In this document: positions 5,274-5,382 of the stretch, one piece after another
Numbering within the stretch: position 1 is the stretch's first letter
Layout of the letters: every line of letters starts with the position of its first letter
NCBI GenBank assembly: GCA_938028845.1
Contig: CALIZJ010000073.1
Span: 1-5,382, forward strand
Reading direction: 5' to 3'
DNA length: 5,382 nucleotides
Source of the DNA: an uncultured Blautia sp.
Lineage (GTDB): Bacteria; Bacillota; Clostridia; Lachnospirales; Lachnospiraceae
The notes under the pieces: model-generated
Seen by the model: only the letters and a program-made list of their open reading frames with translations
Databases searched by the model: none
What the model was told of the DNA's origin: nothing
Made by a program: the position numbers and the translations under genes

Positions 5274-5382
5274 ACTGTAAAAACTGCATGAGCTGCTGCT
5301 TTGTCTGCTGGGCAGACTGTGCAGATTTCTGAAAAAACTGCTTCACTTCTGCATCTGTAGCATTCTGTGCATAATCCTGCAT
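5272..5382 (-). CDS. C-terminal end of a small Gln-rich, probably coat-associated protein (cut by window edge)
   Basis: An open frame runs from the window edge to a TAG at 5274-5272, giving 36 residues that start MQDYAQNATDAEVKQFFQ and end in a Gln-rich helix (KQQLMQFLQ). The Met codon lies exactly at the window edge, so it cannot be told whether it is the start or an internal residue. The pattern of a Tyr-Ala helix, a D-x-E-V-K-x-F-F step and a Gln-rich final helix resembles the last helices of small ferritin-like or coat proteins, so I read it as a truncated C-terminus. The 11-nt gap to the Coat F gene, with a shared stop and Shine-Dalgarno, supports a two-gene spore coat operon. The function remains uncertain. 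Confidence 0.6.
   Translation of the reverse strand: MQDYAQNATDAEVKQFFQKSAQSAQQTKQQLMQFLQ

Noticed and set aside
1..5382. Mobile element, CRISPR array, tRNA, toxin-antitoxin pair or other novel system
   Set aside because: No repeat array, cloverleaf, transposase or small paired genes were seen. The Xer recombinase fits a core chromosomal enzyme rather than an integrase of an island, judged from its spoIIM neighbour.

Overview
The window looks like a chromosomal core segment from a spore-forming, low-to-moderate-GC Firmicute of class Clostridia, most likely Lachnospiraceae. That placement is inference: it rests on protein style (a Coat F-type small protein beside recA, RecA and RecX wording, SpoIIM next to a XerD-like recombinase), strong AGGAGG-type ribosome binding sites and AT-rich intergenic regions. 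All credible genes lie on the minus strand, so they are read from the right end to the left.

From right to left: the C-terminal part of a small Gln-rich, probably coat-associated protein (5272-5382, cut by the window edge). Next is a complete 83-residue Coat F-domain protein whose Shine-Dalgarno overlaps the stop of its neighbour, ending in a clear intrinsic terminator (4895-4937). Next is recA (3636-4700), with a sigma-A-type promoter and a LexA (SOS) box between the -10 and the start codon. recX (3138-3632) follows after a 3-nt gap, and a perfect GC-rich 13-bp inverted repeat sits just behind its stop codon. Next is rny (1378-2940), encoding membrane-anchored RNase Y, with its own TTGACA-17-TAAACT promoter, a GTG start and a following terminator. 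Then come spoIIM (629-1228) and the 5' part of xerD (1-388, cut by the window edge), which has its own promoter and about 100 nt of leader.

Functionally the segment groups DNA repair and its control (RecA, RecX, LexA site), RNA turnover (RNase Y), chromosome dimer resolution (XerD) and sporulation (SpoIIM, Coat F protein). recA and recX are an evident SOS-controlled operon. rny and xerD appear to be separately promoted. No convincing promoter was found for spoIIM.

I found no mobile element, CRISPR array, tRNA or rRNA, and no sign of a novel gene system. The observations most worth checking are in the non-coding DNA: the hairpin behind recX, inverted repeats that could mask the ribosome binding sites of rny and spoIIM, and a perfect 9-bp-arm inverted repeat in the xerD leader.
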